From: Candidatus Atribacter alterifermentans
GTDB taxonomy: Bacteria; Atribacterota; Atribacteria; Atribacterales; Atribacteraceae
DNA: 7,883 bases
Direction: 5' to 3'
Assembly: GCA_012517635.1 (NCBI GenBank)
Contig: JAAYUP010000035.1
Coordinates: forward strand, 1-7,883
A program made the position numbers and the translations under genes. The notes under the pieces were generated by a model. That model ran no database searches and had not been told where the DNA came from. It worked only from the letters and a program-made list of their open reading frames with translations. Shown here in pieces: positions 5,946 through 7,883 of the stretch; within the stretch, counting starts at the first letter, position 1, and the number at the start of each line of letters is the position of its first letter.

Positions 5946-6695
5946 ATGAATACTGGACAACCAGAAATAGTAACTGCCAAAGATATTGCTAAAATGATAG
6001 ACCACTCACTTCTTAGACCTCAACTGACTCGAGAAGAAATTATAGAAGGATGCCAATTAGCTAAAAAATATGATGTCGCTTCGGTCTGTGTAAAACCTTG
6101 TGATGTTCAGGTGGCTGCTGAAGTTTTGAAAGGGAGTGACGTATTGGTAACAACTGTCATAGGTTTCCCACATGGCGCTCACCGGACTGATGTAAAAGTA
6201 TTTGAAGCAGAGAAAGCCATTGAAGATGGGGCGGTAGAGTTAGACATGGTGTTAAACATTGGTCGACTTTTATCCAGGGAGTTTGATTATGTCGAGCAAG
6301 ATATTAAAGCGGTGGTAGACGTTGCTCATCAAAAAGGAGCTATTGTCAAAGTCATTTTAGAAAACTATTACCTTACTGACGAGTTAAAAGAGTTAGCCTG
6401 CAAAATTTGTGAAAAGGCTGGTGCTGACTTTGTTAAAACTTCTACTGGGTTTGCACCAGGTGGAGCGACTATTGAAGATTTAAAGCTCATGCGAAAGTCT
6501 GTCAATCCAAAAATTCAAGTTAAAGCTGCTGGTGGTGTACGAACCTTAGATGGAGCATTAGCAGTTCGAGCAGTAGGTGGAGTTCGATTTGGTGCGACTG
6601 CAACCAAAAGTATTATGGAGGATGCTTATAAAAGGGAAGCAGCTGGAACCTTAGTCCTTCCGTTGGAACCGAAAGACTTAGGCCCGAGTAAATAA
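5946..6695 (+). CDS. deoC: Deoxyribose-phosphate aldolase
   Basis: The 249-residue product is a class I aldolase that reversibly splits 2-deoxy-D-ribose 5-phosphate into glyceraldehyde 3-phosphate and acetaldehyde, the last step of deoxynucleoside breakdown in the cytoplasm. The TIM-barrel motifs are all present: IDHSLLRPQLT (18-28), VCVKPCDV (47-54), TVIGFPHGAH (70-79), VELDMVLNIG (97-106, with Asp100), DFVKTSTGF (161-169, Schiff-base Lys164) and VKAAGGVRT (192-200, with Lys193 that tunes the catalytic lysine). Its length is at the long end of the bacterial short-form family because of a roughly 10-residue N-terminal extension. It has its own promoter, and no other deo, pdp or cdd gene is nearby. 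It diverges from the minus-strand membrane genes and is followed by a repeat-rich gap without an obvious terminator. Confidence 0.97.
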   Translation: MNTGQPEIVTAKDIAKMIDHSLLRPQLTREEIIEGCQLAKKYDVASVCVKPCDVQVAAEVLKGSDVLVTTVIGFPHGAHRTDVKVFEAEKAIEDGAVELDMVLNIGRLLSREFDYVEQDIKAVVDVAHQKGAIVKVILENYYLTDELKELACKICEKAGADFVKTSTGFAPGGATIEDLKLMRKSVNPKIQVKAAGGVRTLDGALAVRAVGGVRFGATATKSIMEDAYKREAAGTLVLPLEPKDLGPSK

Positions 6696-6748
6696 AAAAG
6701 CGAAAAATAAAAACTCTATCCTGAAAACCCACCGGCATGATAAATCAA

Positions 6749-6794
6749 GCCCCTACAAAATATTTAAAATGGAGGGGCGAAATGTATTGCGCCC
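6749..6794. repeat. Two overlapping, mutually exclusive hairpins
   Basis: GCCCCT-A-CA (6749-6757) can pair with TG-G-AGGGGC (6770-6778), with one A-G mismatch and a 12-base AT loop. The right arm also starts a second palindrome, in which GGGCG-A-AAT (6775-6783) pairs with ATT-G-CGCCC (6786-6794), again with one mismatch. Bases 6775-6778 belong to both stems, so only one can form at a time. In each case a single change restores perfect symmetry, as expected of a decaying repeat. Confidence 0.65.
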
Positions 6795-6805
6795 GATTCA
6801 TGTAG

Positions 6806-6825
6806 CGACAAGCCATGGCATGTCG
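6806..6825. repeat. 20-bp near-perfect palindrome
   Basis: CGACA (6806-6810) and TGTCG (6821-6825) flank the self-complementary core GCCATGGC (6812-6819). Only the A-A pair at 6811 and 6820 breaks full two-fold symmetry. Because the core has no loop, it fits a cruciform or a dimeric protein-binding site better than a simple hairpin. It is one unit of the repeat cluster. Confidence 0.65.
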
Positions 6826-6841
6826 AATCTTGGGTTTTCAT

Positions 6842-6871
6842 CCTCACTGGTGCTACAAAAGTGGCATGAGG
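6842..6871. repeat. Bulged hairpin of the repeat cluster
   Basis: CCTCA (6842-6846) pairs with TGAGG (6867-6871), and TGCTAC (6851-6856) pairs with GTGGCA (6861-6866) including one G-T wobble, around an AAAA loop. The extra CTGG (6847-6850) on the left arm forms a four-base bulge, which may be an insertion into a once continuous palindrome. Confidence 0.5.
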
Positions 6872-6943
6872 GTCTATCCTGAAAATATCATCAAATGAAT
6901 TCACCCATTGAGGGGGGTTAGTGGGGTGTGCCTTCCACCCGTC

Positions 6944-6977
6944 ATCCTGAGCCCTCGTTTTTCGAGGGCGTGAGGAT
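6944..6977. repeat. REP-like hairpin with GCCCTCG/CGAGGGC core
   Basis: GCCCTCG (6951-6957) pairs perfectly with CGAGGGC (6963-6969) around a TTTTT loop. A second short stem, ATCCT (6944-6948) with AGGAT (6973-6977), lies outside a small internal loop. No T run follows, so it is not a standard terminator for deoC. The form, a GC-rich core with a flanking ATCCT/AGGAT stem, resembles intergenic palindromes known from several bacterial genomes. Confidence 0.7.
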
Positions 6978-7122
6978 CTCATCTTTTCGGTTTTTGTTCT
7001 TTTTTAAACTATTTTAAAGGATGAGATTCTCTTATCGTCAATTAAAAATATTGTGTTCCATAGCATAACGAAATAGATGAATAAAATTACCAATAACGAA
7101 GAATAAAAGGAGGTTTTAATGA

Positions 7123-7883
7123 ATGCCATTTGAACACATTTTTTCACCAATTCAGATTGCTCAAGTTGTTGTACCGAATCGAGTCGTTCATGTCCCTACC
7201 GACATCAGTTCGGCAAATGCTGATGGTTCAGTGAATGATAGAGTGATTCGTTACCATGAGGAAATTGCTAAAGGTGGATGTGGATTCATAATTGTTGGGG
7301 CAACGACTCCTGATAGGGAGACTGGTCGTCCCACAGTTACTTGTTTAGCTGCCGATGCCGATTATTTTATACCCGGACTTCATCGTTTAGCAGCAGCGAT
7401 GCAAAGCCATGGTGCCAAATGTGCTGTTCAGATTCAACACCCTGGTCGTCAGGCGGCTTATCCTCGTAAAGGATTAATTTCCTGCAGCGATATGGTAACC
7501 GAAGTTCCTGGTTCTGCCGGTCATGAAGTTATTTATGCTGGCGCTGAAGCGAAAGGAAAGGATATTCGAGGTATGGAAATTGAAGAGGTCTATGATTTGA
7601 TAGAAAAATTTGCTGAAGCTGCCTGGAGAGTTCAACAAGCAGGTTTTGACATGGTTGAGCTTCATGGTGCTCATGGCTACATGATTGCCCAATTTTTAAG
7701 TCCTTACACCAACAAGAGAAATGATCGTTTTGGGGGACCTTTGAAAAATAGAATGCGGTTTGTTTTGGAAATTATCAGTCGAATCAAATATAAATGTGGT
7801 CCAAATTTCCCCATCGGAGTGAGATATTCTGGTGAAGAATGGATGCCAGGTAGCCGTACCCTGGAAGAATCTGTTGAAATCGC
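7123..7883 (+). CDS. Old Yellow Enzyme family NADH:flavin oxidoreductase, N-terminal part
   Basis: The frame begins at ATG 7123, nine bases after AAGGAGG (7107-7113), and is still open at the window edge, giving 253 residues. An overlapping ATG at 7119 stops after four codons and is not used. The product is an FMN-binding TIM barrel: PNRVVHVPTDIS (18-29) corresponds to the flavin-binding start of the barrel, QIQHPGRQA (103-111) to the usual HxGR segment, and ELHGAHGYMIAQFLSPYTNK (179-198) to the catalytic signature, with His181, His184 and Tyr186 in the substrate-anchoring and proton-donor positions. NDRFGGPLKNR follows, as expected. Such enzymes reduce activated C=C bonds, for example in 2,4-dienoyl-CoA reductase, BaiCD-like enzymes and enoate reductases. 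Whether a C-terminal 4Fe-4S/FAD part is present lies outside the window, so the subfamily and substrate cannot be fixed. Confidence 0.92.
   Translation, partial: MPFEHIFSPIQIAQVVVPNRVVHVPTDISSANADGSVNDRVIRYHEEIAKGGCGFIIVGATTPDRETGRPTVTCLAADADYFIPGLHRLAAAMQSHGAKCAVQIQHPGRQAAYPRKGLISCSDMVTEVPGSAGHEVIYAGAEAKGKDIRGMEIEEVYDLIEKFAEAAWRVQQAGFDMVELHGAHGYMIAQFLSPYTNKRNDRFGGPLKNRMRFVLEIISRIKYKCGPNFPIGVRYSGEEWMPGSRTLEESVEI

Larger units (their letters stand above)
6715..6885 (+). repeat. 13-bp direct repeat bracketing three palindromes
   Basis: TCTATCCTGAAAA occurs at 6715-6727 and again at 6873-6885, a shift of 158 bases. The stems at 6749-6794, 6806-6825 and 6842-6871 lie between the copies. The pair could be the boundaries of a mobile or duplicated unit, a target-site duplication, or simply part of a tandem repeat pattern. 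The window cannot decide among these. Confidence 0.6.
6696..7122. repeat. 427-bp gene-free gap holding a REP/MITE-like palindrome cluster
   Basis: This stretch holds no credible gene. It carries at least five imperfect palindromes and one direct repeat: stems at 6749-6778, 6775-6794, 6806-6825, 6842-6871 and 6944-6977; an outer inverted repeat ATCTCATC (6976-6983) with GATGAGAT (7020-7027); and TCTATCCTGAAAA at 6715-6727 and again at 6873-6885. Base composition is visibly richer in G and C than the flanking genes. Such mosaics resemble repetitive extragenic palindromes that occur in many copies in some bacterial genomes. The part from about 7030 to 7104 is plain AT-rich sequence, and the ribosome binding site of the next gene is at 7107-7113. 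No transposase is present. Copy number in the genome cannot be judged from this window. Confidence 0.7.

Noticed and set aside
6944..6977. Intrinsic terminator of deoC
   Set aside because: The hairpin is strong but has no T run directly after it and lies about 250 bases beyond the stop codon; it fits a repeat unit better.
6764..6982. Minus-strand 72-aa open frame in the repeat cluster
   Set aside because: It is made entirely of palindromic repeat sequence, has low-complexity composition, no recognisable domain and no convincing ribosome binding site.
6696..7122. CRISPR array
   Set aside because: The repeats differ from each other and are not regularly spaced; the single direct repeat is 13 bp and occurs only twice.
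7474..7692. Minus-strand 72-aa frame opposite the OYE gene
   Set aside because: It is antisense to the conserved catalytic motif region of the flavoprotein and has no domain features.

Overview
The window is AT-rich, densely packed bacterial DNA. Most genes begin at strong AGGAGG-type ribosome binding sites, and one clear intrinsic terminator is present. The gene set (SpoVS, HU, an HisJ-type PHP phosphatase, pyruvate kinase, GlpP, DeoC and an Old Yellow Enzyme family flavoprotein) fits an anaerobic fermenter of Firmicutes or Firmicutes-like ancestry. SpoVS and palindromic intergenic repeats also occur in phyla such as Atribacterota, so the assignment to a phylum is only an inference.

Layout: the end of a spoVS-like gene (1-195) is followed by an HU gene (237-527) and an intrinsic terminator (561-588). 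A PHP-domain histidinol-phosphatase-like gene follows (641-1453). Next comes a probable unit made of a 55-aa two-helix membrane protein (1516-1683) whose stop overlaps the GTG start of pyruvate kinase (1680-3122) by four bases, and then a GlpP-type antiterminator gene (3216-3818). On the minus strand, convergent with glpP, are two unrecognised membrane-anchored genes: a TPR protein (5702-4743) and a two-helix protein with an outside domain (4629-3880). The region 5703-5945 is divergent and carries a good promoter in each direction. deoC (5946-6695) reads rightward. A 427-bp gap follows, filled with a cluster of imperfect palindromes and one direct repeat. The window ends inside an OYE-family oxidoreductase gene (7123 onward).

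How the genes fit together: pyruvate kinase, GlpP (a glycerol-3-phosphate sensor in characterised relatives) and DeoC (which yields glyceraldehyde-3-phosphate) all touch lower glycolysis and triose metabolism, but they are not one operon. The points most worth a second look are the small membrane protein coupled to pyk, the predicted K+-independent active site of pyk, a terminator-like fold ahead of pyk, the undescribed two-gene membrane module, and the palindrome cluster. I see no phage, CRISPR array, transposase, tRNA or rRNA. I did not find strong evidence of a wholly new multi-gene system. The closest candidates are the small membrane ORF with pyk and the minus-strand membrane pair.
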